From Acidobacteriota bacterium (lineage in GTDB: Bacteria; Acidobacteriota; Polarisedimenticolia; JAPUIV01): 5,321 nt of DNA. The position numbers and the translations under genes were made by a program. The DNA lies in NCBI GenBank assembly GCA_027296665.1, contig JAPUIV010000101.1, forward strand, positions 1 through 5,321, written 5' to 3'. The notes under the pieces were generated by a model that did not search any database, was not told the DNA's origin, and was given only the letters and a program-made list of their open reading frames with translations. How positions within the stretch are numbered: the stretch's first letter is position 1; each line of letters begins with the position of its first letter. Shown here piece by piece: positions 1 through 5,321 of the stretch.

Positions 1-1085
1 ATCTGCTCTGGCAGTTACGCATGAGCGAGACGGACCTGGCGACCCGGCAAATCGGAGAGCTCGTCATTGGTAACCTCGATGAGAACGGCTTTCTCGAGGC
101 GAGCATCGAGGAGATCGCCGTCCTCGCGGGAGCCGAGGAGCAATCTTCGGTGAGTCTGGAAGCGGTAGAAAGGGCGCTGACCTTCGTGCAGAGCTTCGAT
201 CCTCCCGGCATCGCTTGCACGACCCTGCGCGAGTCTCTGCTGTTGCAGCTCACGGCGCTCGGCGAAGAGCCCGACTCACTCCCCTGCATCATCGTGCGCG
301 ACCACTGGGAAGTTTTCCTGAAGCGTCAGTTCCCGGCCTTGGCCAAGACTCTCGCGGTTCCGCTCGCCGATCTCGAGCCGGTGGTCGACACGATTCGCAG
401 TCTAGAAACCCATCCCGGCCGGCGTTTCAGTCGCGAGAGGACTCCGTACGTGGAGCCTGATGTCGTGATCGCGAAGATCGGCGACGAGTACGTCATCCAG
501 CTCAATGACGACGGATTGCCACGACTACGAATCAGCCGGCGCTATCGAGACTTTCTCCGCCAGTGGAAATCGGAGAAGAGTGAGACGGAAGCACAGCAAT
601 ACGTGCGTGAAAAGATGCGCTCAGCAATGTGGCTGATCAAGTGTCTCGATCAGCGCCAGAAGACGATCTACAAGGTCGCCGATTCGATCATCCGACAACA
701 ACGCGACTTCCTCGATCACGGAGTCGACTACCTTCGGCCGATGGTTCTGCGAAATGTGGCAGATGACATCGGCATGCACGAGTCGACGGTCAGTCGCGTT
801 GTGTCGAACAAGTACATTCACACCCCTCGCGGACTCTTCCCGATGAAGTTCTTTTTTCACAGCGGGATCACATCCACCCAGGGAGAGGATGTGTCCTCGC
901 TGGTGGTGAAAAAGAGGATTCGAAAACTGGTGGAAGGGGAGGAACCCCTTCATCCGCTCAGCGACTCCACCATAGTGAAGCTTCTCGAAAATCAAAATCT
1001 GACCATCGCCCGGCGCACCGTTGCGAAGTATCGGGAGGAGTTGAGAATCCCATCTTCCACCCTTCGCAAACGTTCCCGGGAATAA
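1..1085 (+). CDS. rpoN: RNA polymerase sigma-54 factor RpoN, 5' end outside window
   Basis: Alternative sigma factor that directs core RNA polymerase to -24/-12 promoters and needs AAA+ enhancer-binding activators to open DNA. The reading frame is already open at base 3 (residues LLWQLR precede the first Met at 21), so the Met at 21 is internal. About 110-125 N-terminal residues are missing: the activator-interacting region I and the start of the core-binding domain. Numbering from Met 21, residues 1-185 are core-binding domain (IGNLDENGFL and FDPPGIA are typical motifs). Residues about 240-264 form the helix-turn-helix (RNVADDIGMHESTVSRVVSN), followed by the conserved PRGLFPMKFFF segment. 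Residues 330-339 (bases 1008-1037) are ARRTVAKYRE, a perfect RpoN box that reads the -24 element. The C-terminus is complete, with stop TAA at 1083-1085. That stop overlaps an ATG at 1085 in TAATG. No frameshift was seen. Identification is essentially certain. Confidence 0.97.
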   Translation, partial: LLWQLRMSETDLATRQIGELVIGNLDENGFLEASIEEIAVLAGAEEQSSVSLEAVERALTFVQSFDPPGIACTTLRESLLLQLTALGEEPDSLPCIIVRDHWEVFLKRQFPALAKTLAVPLADLEPVVDTIRSLETHPGRRFSRERTPYVEPDVVIAKIGDEYVIQLNDDGLPRLRISRRYRDFLRQWKSEKSETEAQQYVREKMRSAMWLIKCLDQRQKTIYKVADSIIRQQRDFLDHGVDYLRPMVLRNVADDIGMHESTVSRVVSNKYIHTPRGLFPMKFFFHSGITSTQGEDVSSLVVKKRIRKLVEGEEPLHPLSDSTIVKLLENQNLTIARRTVAKYREELRIPSSTLRKRSRE

Positions 1086-1107
1086 TGACCGGGATCTTCT
1101 TTCTTGC

Positions 1108-1113
1108 GGAGAG
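1108..1113 (+). promoter_or_regulatory. Shine-Dalgarno favouring a TTG start for hpf
   Basis: GGAGAG lies 10 nt upstream of the TTG at 1124. The alternative ATG at 1085 has only a weak GGGA (1078-1081) placed 3 nt away. This site, together with the conserved protein N-terminus, is why TTG 1124 was chosen as the start. Confidence 0.55.
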
Positions 1114-1123
1114 AGAAAAAGAC

Positions 1124-1669
1124 TTGAGAATCACTTTCACCGGGAGGCAGACCGAGATCAAGGCCAGTTTGAAGAAATTCGTTCAGGACAAGATCAAAAA
1201 ATTGAACCGGCTGATCGGGGATAGCTTCGACGCGCATGTAATCCTTTCCCAGACCCGTCACCGGTACTCCGCCGAAATCATTCTCCGTGCGCCTTCCCTG
1301 ACCCTGACGGTCGATTCCAATACCGGTACCGAGGATGCCCGGTCGGCGGTGCAAACCGCCCTGGCGAAGATTGAAAAACAGGCTAGGCGTTTCAAGGAGA
1401 AAAGGACAGGCAGAAGAAAACGGGTGGGAAAGGATTTGATCGCCAAGCGGCGGTCCCTTCCTACGAAGGAAACTGATGGTGATGGAAAGCCTTCGGTCAT
1501 TGCGATGAATGGCTTCAGCAAGAAACCGATCACTCTGAACGAAGCCGCCCTTCGGGTGCATGATTCGGAAGACCTGTTTCTGGTGTTCCGCAACGCCGAC
1601 AACCTGAAAATCAGCGTGATTTACAAGAGAAAAGACGGAAACCTGGGTCTGATTGAACCCGACGCCTGA
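1124..1669 (+). CDS. hpf: Ribosome hibernation promoting factor, long form (HPF/RaiA family)
   Basis: Binds the 30S decoding region and, in the long form, dimerises 70S ribosomes into inactive 100S particles in stationary phase or starvation. The 181-residue length matches long HPF. Residues 1-93 are the S30AE domain, with the family N-terminus MRITFTGRQTEI read from TTG. Residues about 94-123 are a basic, then charged linker. Residues about 123-180 are the C-terminal dimerisation domain, with the hallmark DLFLVFRNAD (150-159) and VIYKRKDGNLGLIEP (165-179). The start is uncertain: ATG at 1085 overlaps the rpoN stop as TAATG and adds 13 residues (MTGIFFLAEREKD) with no counterpart in the family. 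TTG 1124 has the better Shine-Dalgarno and starts exactly at the conserved sequence. The gene is probably cotranscribed with rpoN, a common arrangement. No ptsN or hprK follows. Function is secure; the start is moderately secure. Confidence 0.94.
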   Translation: MRITFTGRQTEIKASLKKFVQDKIKKLNRLIGDSFDAHVILSQTRHRYSAEIILRAPSLTLTVDSNTGTEDARSAVQTALAKIEKQARRFKEKRTGRRKRVGKDLIAKRRSLPTKETDGDGKPSVIAMNGFSKKPITLNEAALRVHDSEDLFLVFRNADNLKISVIYKRKDGNLGLIEPDA

Positions 1670-1693
1670 GTGCACGATATCGACTGCCGACCA

Positions 1694-1720
1694 CCGGAAG
1701 GCGCAACCTCCGCGCCCCGG
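1694..1720 (+). terminator. GC-rich imperfect hairpin after hpf, possible weak terminator
   Basis: CCGG (1694-1697), a two-base AA bulge, then GGCGC (1700-1704) pair with GCGCC (1712-1716) and CCGG (1717-1720) around a 7-base loop AACCTCC. This gives nine GC pairs, 25 nt past the hpf stop. Only TT follows the stem, so it lacks the U-run of a classical intrinsic terminator. It may attenuate read-through from rpoN-hpf, act as a 3'-end stabiliser, or be a chance structure. It ends exactly where the -35 hexamer of the next promoter begins. Confidence 0.3.
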
Positions 1721-1749
1721 TTGACTCCCCCCGATTCGATTGTTATCAT
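1721..1749 (+). promoter_or_regulatory. Sigma-70-type promoter with extended -10 for the acyl-CoA operon
   Basis: The -35 is TTGACT (1721-1726), one mismatch from TTGACA. The -10 is TATCAT (1744-1749), one mismatch from TATAAT. The spacer is exactly 17 bp. TGT (1741-1743) just before the -10 fits the extended TGn motif. Transcription would start near 1756-1761, giving a leader of about 80 nt before the ATG at 1838. The site lies in the only sizeable intergenic gap, after which the gene functions change completely, so it probably drives the three genes from 1838 onward. This is a sequence match only. Confidence 0.65.
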
Positions 1750-1767
1750 CCCACCCCCATGCAATCG

Positions 1768-1791
1768 TGTGCGTAGCGGCCATGTCGCACA
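1768..1791. promoter_or_regulatory. 24-bp dyad in leader, candidate operator
   Basis: TGTGCG (1768-1773) and CGCACA (1786-1791) are perfect inverted arms. The 12-bp spacer has a GGCC palindrome at 1778-1781 exactly on the dyad axis. It lies about 10-35 nt downstream of the expected transcription start, a place where TetR- or GntR-type regulators of fatty-acid and branched-chain acid catabolism can block transcription. No regulator gene is in the window and the arms match no operator I can name, so it could also be an RNA stem-loop or chance. Confidence 0.3.
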
Positions 1792-1817
1792 ATTTCTCTC
1801 CCTGCCGAAATAGGTTC

Positions 1818-1835
1818 CCGGGCAAGGAGGCCCGG
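1818..1835 (+). promoter_or_regulatory. Ribosome-binding site displayed in a GC hairpin loop
   Basis: CCGGGC (1818-1823) pairs with GCCCGG (1830-1835) in six GC pairs. The 6-nt loop is AAGGAG (1824-1829), the core of the strong Shine-Dalgarno AAGGAGG (1824-1830), 7 nt before the ATG at 1838. The Shine-Dalgarno match decides the start of the downstream gene. The stem ends 2 nt before the ATG and could either present or restrain the site. Confidence 0.6.
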
Positions 1836-1837
1836 CC

Positions 1838-2980
1838 ATGGATATAGTCCTCAGCAAGGAAAACGAGTTAATTCGGCAATCGTTGCGGGAATTTGCCGCA
1901 AGAGAGATCGCCCCCAAGGCGGCCGAGTACGACCGATCCCGGGAATTTCCCTTTGAAAATTTTCGGAAGTGCGCCGAAATGAACCTGACAGGAATGATGG
2001 TCTCGGAATCGCAAGGCGGCGCTGGTATGGATACCATTAGCTACGTTCTCGCCATTGAAGAGCTTTCGAGGGTCTGCGCCTCCACCGGTGTCATTATCTC
2101 GGTGAACAATTCTCTGTATTGCCATCCAGTGGAGAAGTTTGCCCGGGAGGAGATTAAAAAGAACCTGCTCGCTCCGTTTGCCCGCGGGGAAAAGATTGGC
2201 TGCTTTGGACTTTCCGAACCTGATGCGGGTTCCGATCCCTCCAACATGCGGACCACAGCGGTGCGCGACGGGGATCACTACTTGTTGAATGGTTCCAAGA
2301 TCTTCGTCACCAATGGCTTGGGCGCTGATGCCGCGGTCGTCTTCGCAGTTACCGATGCTACCTCGCGGCACAAGGGCATTTCCGCATTCGTGGTTGAAAA
2401 GGGAAATTCCGGTTTCCGGATCGGCAAGCAGGAACGGAAATTGGGCATTACCTGCTCCGGATCAGTTGAGATCATCATGGAGGACTGCAAGATTCCAGCC
2501 ACCCAGCTTCTCGGGAAGGAGGGAGAAGGGTTCAAGATCGCCATGAACACCCTGGATGGCGGCCGGATCGGGATCGCCGCCCAGGCGGTCGGCATCGCCC
2601 GGGGCGCCCTGGAAGAATCTACCCGGTACTCCCAGGAGCGGAAACAGTTTGGAAAGAAAATTTCCGATTTCCAGGCGATACAATTCATGCTGGCTGACAT
2701 GGCCACCGAGGTGGATGCCGCGCGGCTTCTCACCTACCGGGCCGCATGGAAGAAAGACCAGGGGGAGCGGTATTCGTTGGAAGCGGCGATGGCAAAACTG
2801 TTCGCCTCCGAGGTTGCCATGCGCGCGACCACGAAGGGAATTCAGATCTTTGGCGGGTACGGTTACATGAATGATTACCCGATGGAGCGGTTTTTCCGGG
2901 ACGCGAAGGTCACGGAGATTTACGAAGGAACTTCCGAGATCCAGCGGATCGTCATCGCCAGCCACCTTCTCAAGGACTGA
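1838..2980 (+). CDS. Acyl-CoA dehydrogenase, short-chain/butyryl-CoA type
   Basis: FAD enzyme that oxidises acyl-CoA to trans-2-enoyl-CoA and passes electrons to electron-transfer flavoprotein; cytoplasmic. At 380 residues it has the family's usual length and all three domains: N-terminal helical (about 1-115), middle beta (about 120-230) and C-terminal helical (about 235-380). GLSEPDAGSD (124-133) is acyl-CoA dehydrogenase signature 1. KIFVTNG (154-160) is the flavin-contact strand as in butyryl-CoA dehydrogenases. Residues 337-354 fully match signature 2 (GGYGYMNDYPMER inside). Glu363 in IYEGTSEIQ (codon 2924-2926) is at the catalytic-base position of short- and medium-chain enzymes. Resemblance to clostridial butyryl-CoA dehydrogenase is strong throughout (for example GEKIG, TLDGGRIGIAAQA, ERKQFG). 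The start is set by AAGGAGG 7 nt upstream. It is the first gene of the operon, behind its own promoter. Short-chain preference is inferred from resemblance; a short branched substrate is possible. Confidence 0.93.
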   Translation: MDIVLSKENELIRQSLREFAAREIAPKAAEYDRSREFPFENFRKCAEMNLTGMMVSESQGGAGMDTISYVLAIEELSRVCASTGVIISVNNSLYCHPVEKFAREEIKKNLLAPFARGEKIGCFGLSEPDAGSDPSNMRTTAVRDGDHYLLNGSKIFVTNGLGADAAVVFAVTDATSRHKGISAFVVEKGNSGFRIGKQERKLGITCSGSVEIIMEDCKIPATQLLGKEGEGFKIAMNTLDGGRIGIAAQAVGIARGALEESTRYSQERKQFGKKISDFQAIQFMLADMATEVDAARLLTYRAAWKKDQGERYSLEAAMAKLFASEVAMRATTKGIQIFGGYGYMNDYPMERFFRDAKVTEIYEGTSEIQRIVIASHLLKD

Positions 2981-2983
2981 GGA
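2979..2983 (+). promoter_or_regulatory. Shine-Dalgarno of second acyl-CoA dehydrogenase, overlapping upstream stop
   Basis: GAGGA starts inside the TGA stop of the preceding gene (2978-2980) and lies 10 nt before the ATG at 2994. It supports that start over the upstream in-frame ATG at 2871, which lies deep inside the first dehydrogenase. The overlap suggests translational coupling. Confidence 0.6.
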
Positions 2984-2993
2984 ATGCCCGCCG

Positions 2994-4160
2994 ATGGATT
3001 TTTCCTTTTCCCAAGACGAGCGAATGATCCGGGACATGGTCCGGGACTTCGCGGATGGCGTTCTTCGACCCCAGGTGCAGGAATGGGAGCGGCGCGGTGA
3101 ATTCCCGCTGGAACTGATCCCCCGCCTCGCCGAAGCGGGACTTCTCGGCATGTCGATACCGGAGGCCTACGAGGGTTCCAACCTCCGCACTCCCAGTTAC
3201 TGTCTCGCCATCGAGGAGCTGGCCCGGGTCAGCGCTTCCGCCGCGGTGACCGTTTCCGTCACCAACTCCGTGTGTGGATACCCGATTTCCCGGTTCGGCA
3301 CAGCCTCCCAGAAAGATAAATACCTGAAACGGCTTGCCCGCGGCCAAATCCTCGGAGGGTTCTGCCTGACCGAACCGGGCGCCGGTTCCGACGCTGCCGG
3401 AATCGTCACCGGATACCGCCGTGCGGCCGGCAAATTCATCCTCAACGGCCTGAAATCCTGGGTCACCAACGCCAAGATAGGATCGTTGTTCATTGTAATG
3501 GCTACACGGGATCGCAGGGAAAGGGGAGCGGGAATCAGCGCCTTCCTGGTCGAGAGTTCCTTTCCGGGATTCTCATTTGGCCGTCTCGAGGATAAACTTG
3601 GGCTCAGGTCCTCCGCCACGGGCGAGGTGCGTCTGGATGATTGTGAAGTACCCGTGGAAAACCTGCTGGGTGAAGAGGGCAAGGGACTGGCCATCGCTCT
3701 CCATTGCCTGACGGTTGGCCGGGTGGGTATCGCCTCCCAGGCCATAGGAATAGCGCGTGAGGCCTTCGAGGTTGCCAGAAAATATGCACGGGAACGGATG
3801 GCTTTCGGAAGGCCGATTGCCTCCTTTCAGGGAATCCAGTTTCAATTGGCAGATATGGCTACCGAGATTGATGCAGCCCGGTGGTTGACGCTTCGAGCCG
3901 CATCGATGCGAGATCGGGGAATCATCGATTTTTCCAAGGAATCGTCCATGGCAAAACTTTTTGCCAGCGAAATGGCGAATCGGGTGACCTACCGGGCCAT
4001 CCAGATCCATGGCGCGTACGGCTACTCAAAGGAGTATCCCGTGGAAAGATATTTTCGTGATGCGCGCGTGACCACGATTTACGAGGGGAGTTCCGAGATC
4101 CAGAGACTGGTAATCGCCAGGCAGCTTCTGGCAGAGACGCGGTCCAACGCCGCAGATTAG
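2994..4160 (+). CDS. Second acyl-CoA dehydrogenase, paralogue of the first
   Basis: A 388-residue FAD acyl-CoA dehydrogenase that would desaturate an acyl-CoA and reduce electron-transfer flavoprotein. It aligns with the preceding gene along its whole length, by eye at somewhat under half identity, with the C-terminal domain most alike (FQxIQFxLADMATExDAAR). CLTEPGAGSDAAG (124-136) is signature 1. KSWVTN (154-159) holds the flavin-stacking Trp156. Glu364 in IYEGSSEIQ (codon 4083-4085) is at the usual catalytic position. Signature 2 is present but has Ala341 (HGAYGYSKEYPVER) where most members have Gly or Ser. The usual YGGxG turn after the first domain reads YEGSN (59-63). The start is ATG 2994, giving the normal MDFSFSQDER N-terminus. 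A longer frame from 2871 overlaps the preceding gene by about 110 bp and adds an unrelated leader. The substrate is not readable; a branched short-chain acyl-CoA is plausible from its neighbour mutase. Confidence 0.92.
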   Translation: MDFSFSQDERMIRDMVRDFADGVLRPQVQEWERRGEFPLELIPRLAEAGLLGMSIPEAYEGSNLRTPSYCLAIEELARVSASAAVTVSVTNSVCGYPISRFGTASQKDKYLKRLARGQILGGFCLTEPGAGSDAAGIVTGYRRAAGKFILNGLKSWVTNAKIGSLFIVMATRDRRERGAGISAFLVESSFPGFSFGRLEDKLGLRSSATGEVRLDDCEVPVENLLGEEGKGLAIALHCLTVGRVGIASQAIGIAREAFEVARKYARERMAFGRPIASFQGIQFQLADMATEIDAARWLTLRAASMRDRGIIDFSKESSMAKLFASEMANRVTYRAIQIHGAYGYSKEYPVERYFRDARVTTIYEGSSEIQRLVIARQLLAETRSNAAD

Positions 4161-4164
4161 AGGA
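4159..4164 (+). promoter_or_regulatory. Shine-Dalgarno of mutase gene, overlapping upstream stop
   Basis: AGAGGA begins within the TAG stop of the second dehydrogenase (4158-4160) and sits 6 nt before the ATG at 4171. The 10-nt gap leaves no room for a promoter or terminator, which supports one transcript and coupled translation. Confidence 0.6.
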
Positions 4165-4170
4165 AGGAAC

Positions 4171-5321
4171 ATGTCCAACCGATCGGAAAAAAACCGGAAA
4201 GGGAAATTTACCACCATTTCCGGCATGCCGATCGAGGAGATTTACCGGGCCGATTCCCTCGATCGCTTTGATGTTTCCCGTGACCTGGGGCGTCCTGGTG
4301 AACCTCCTTTTACCCGGGGTATCCATTCAACCATGTACCGGGAACGGGTTTGGACCATGCGCCAGTTCTCCGGGTTTGGAACGGCAGCCGATACCAATCA
4401 ACGATACAAATACTTGTTGTCACAAGGCCAAACAGGTCTCAGCGTTGCCTTCGATCTGCCTACCCTCATGGGTAGGGATTCCACCGATGAGCTGGCCCGG
4501 GGTGAGGTAGGTAAGGAAGGCGTGGCGATCGACACCCTGGACGACATGGAGGCATTGTTCGAGGGGATTCCTCTTAAGCAGGTTTCAACCTCGATGACGA
4601 TCAATTCTCCAGCGGCTATCCTTTTCGCGATGTATCTCGCCGTTGCGGAAAAACAGAGTGTTCCCTGGAAGGAATTGCGGGGAACCATCCAGAACGACAT
4701 TCTCAAGGAGTATATCGCCCAGAAGGAATGGATCTATCCTCCTGCCCCCAGCCTCAGGATCATCACCGACATCATGGGGTTCTGCCTGAAGGAAGTGCCA
4801 TTGTGGAATACGATCAGTATCAGCGGTTACCATATTCGTGAAGCTGGGTCCACCGCGATCCAGGAACTCGCATTTACCCTGTCGGACGGATTGACTTACG
4901 TGGAAGCGGCAATTCGGGCGGGCATGGATGTCGATGCCTTTGCACCGCGGTTATCTTTCTTTTTCAATGTTCATAATGATTTCTTCGAGGAAGTTGCCAA
5001 GTATCGTGCCGCTAGAAGAATGTGGTGCAGTTATCTCAGGGAACGGTTCGGCGCTCAGGATTCCAGATCCTGGAAACTCCGGACCCATGCCCAAACCGCG
5101 GGATGTTCCCTCACTGCCCAGCAACCGTACAACAATGTGGTTCGAGTCACCCTGCAGGCGTTGGCGGCGGTTCTCGGCGGCGTTCAATCGTTACATACCA
5201 ACTCCCTGGATGAGACCCTCGCTCTGCCCACCGAAAAAGCCGTCACCATTGCTTTGCGAACCCAGCAGATCCTGGCTGAAGAGACCGGCGTTGGGAACAC
5301 CGTGGACCCTCTCGGCGGATC
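4171..5321 (+). CDS. icmA: B12-dependent acyl-CoA mutase large subunit, isobutyryl-CoA-mutase-like active site, 3' end outside window
   Basis: Carries out an adenosylcobalamin radical carbon-skeleton rearrangement of a short acyl-CoA. The frame is open to the window edge with 383 residues visible; the family's large subunits run about 550, so the end of the TIM barrel is missing. Family motifs are GLSVAFDLPT (89-98), GTIQNDILKEY (171-181), SISGYHIREAG (216-226), AGCSLTAQQPYNNVVR (310-325) and SLHTNSLDETLALPTEK (340-356). Tyr220-His221 match catalytic Tyr243-His244 of Propionibacterium methylmalonyl-CoA mutase, a constant offset of 23. At that offset Tyr89 becomes Phe66 (RQFSGF) and Arg207 becomes Gln184 (EYIAQKEW), the isobutyryl-CoA mutase pair. 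There is no N-terminal B12 or GTPase domain, so it is not the fused IcmF; a separate B12-binding small subunit should follow. Automated annotation would likely say methylmalonyl-CoA mutase. Family is certain; the isobutyryl-CoA assignment is inferred from active-site residues. Confidence 0.85.
   Translation, partial: MSNRSEKNRKGKFTTISGMPIEEIYRADSLDRFDVSRDLGRPGEPPFTRGIHSTMYRERVWTMRQFSGFGTAADTNQRYKYLLSQGQTGLSVAFDLPTLMGRDSTDELARGEVGKEGVAIDTLDDMEALFEGIPLKQVSTSMTINSPAAILFAMYLAVAEKQSVPWKELRGTIQNDILKEYIAQKEWIYPPAPSLRIITDIMGFCLKEVPLWNTISISGYHIREAGSTAIQELAFTLSDGLTYVEAAIRAGMDVDAFAPRLSFFFNVHNDFFEEVAKYRAARRMWCSYLRERFGAQDSRSWKLRTHAQTAGCSLTAQQPYNNVVRVTLQALAAVLGGVQSLHTNSLDETLALPTEKAVTIALRTQQILAEETGVGNTVDPLGG

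Noticed and set aside
992..1825. 277-codon open frame on the - strand across hpf
   Set aside because: It is antisense to two confidently identified genes, has no recognisable domain and no conserved motifs; it is typical of shadow frames in GC-rich coding DNA.
1670..1837. Sigma-54 (-24/-12) promoter or riboswitch, including a cobalamin riboswitch, in the intergenic gap
   Set aside because: No GG-N10-GC element with TGGCAC/TTGC context was seen, and the leader of about 80 nt is too short for a cobalamin riboswitch and shows no B12-box-like sequence.
2871..2993. Upstream extension of the second acyl-CoA dehydrogenase from ATG 2871
   Set aside because: It lies inside the C-terminal coding region of the first dehydrogenase in another frame, gives residues unlike the family, and ATG 2994 has a proper Shine-Dalgarno and the normal N-terminus.
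2462..3151. 229-codon open frame on the - strand across the two dehydrogenases
   Set aside because: Antisense shadow of conserved coding sequence spanning the junction of two real genes; no family resemblance.
4268..4510. 80-codon + strand frame inside the mutase region
   Set aside because: The mutase frame from 4171 is conserved over all 383 visible codons; this is an out-of-frame shadow.
4171..5321. Methylmalonyl-CoA mutase as the specific function
   Set aside because: The carboxylate-binding Tyr and Arg positions are Phe66 and Gln184, which favours isobutyryl-CoA-type activity. The methylmalonyl label is kept only as a family name.

Overview
The window carries five protein-coding genes, all on the + strand and tightly packed, in two transcriptional groups. 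Genes 1 and 5 run off the window edges. The sequence is moderately GC-rich bacterial DNA with Shine-Dalgarno-led genes and short or overlapping junctions. An rpoN-hpf pair next to acyl-CoA dehydrogenases and a coenzyme-B12-dependent acyl-CoA mutase suggests a chemoheterotroph that degrades fatty or branched-chain acids, probably Gram-negative (for example Desulfobacterota, Acidobacteriota, Nitrospirota or an FCB-type lineage). The phylum cannot be fixed from this sequence alone.

Region 1 (1-1669) is the rpoN-hpf locus. The 3' three-quarters of sigma-54 is followed directly by the long form of ribosome hibernation promoting factor. This is a widely conserved bacterial pair. The PTS-Ntr/hprK-type genes that often follow it are absent here, and the pair ends at position 1669.

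Region 2 (1670-1837) is a 168-bp intergenic segment that looks regulatory. In order it holds a GC-rich imperfect hairpin (1694-1720), a near-consensus sigma-70-type promoter with an extended -10 (1721-1749), a 24-bp dyad downstream of the expected transcription start (1768-1791), and a small GC hairpin that places the Shine-Dalgarno sequence of the next gene in its loop (1818-1835).

Region 3 (1838-5321) is a catabolic operon: a short-chain/butyryl-CoA-dehydrogenase-like enzyme, a second paralogous acyl-CoA dehydrogenase, and the large subunit of an adenosylcobalamin-dependent acyl-CoA mutase. The mutase gene is open at the right edge. Ribosome-binding sites of genes 4 and 5 overlap the preceding stop codons, which suggests translational coupling.

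The most interesting point is the mutase. By overall family it would usually be labelled methylmalonyl-CoA mutase. The two residues that recognise the methylmalonyl carboxylate (Tyr89 and Arg207 of the Propionibacterium enzyme) are instead Phe66 and Gln184, the pair known from isobutyryl-CoA mutase. With the adjacent butyryl-CoA-type dehydrogenase, the operon may interconvert isobutyryl-CoA and n-butyryl-CoA and feed the latter into beta-oxidation, as in valine or isobutyrate breakdown. No mobile element, CRISPR array, tRNA or rRNA was seen.
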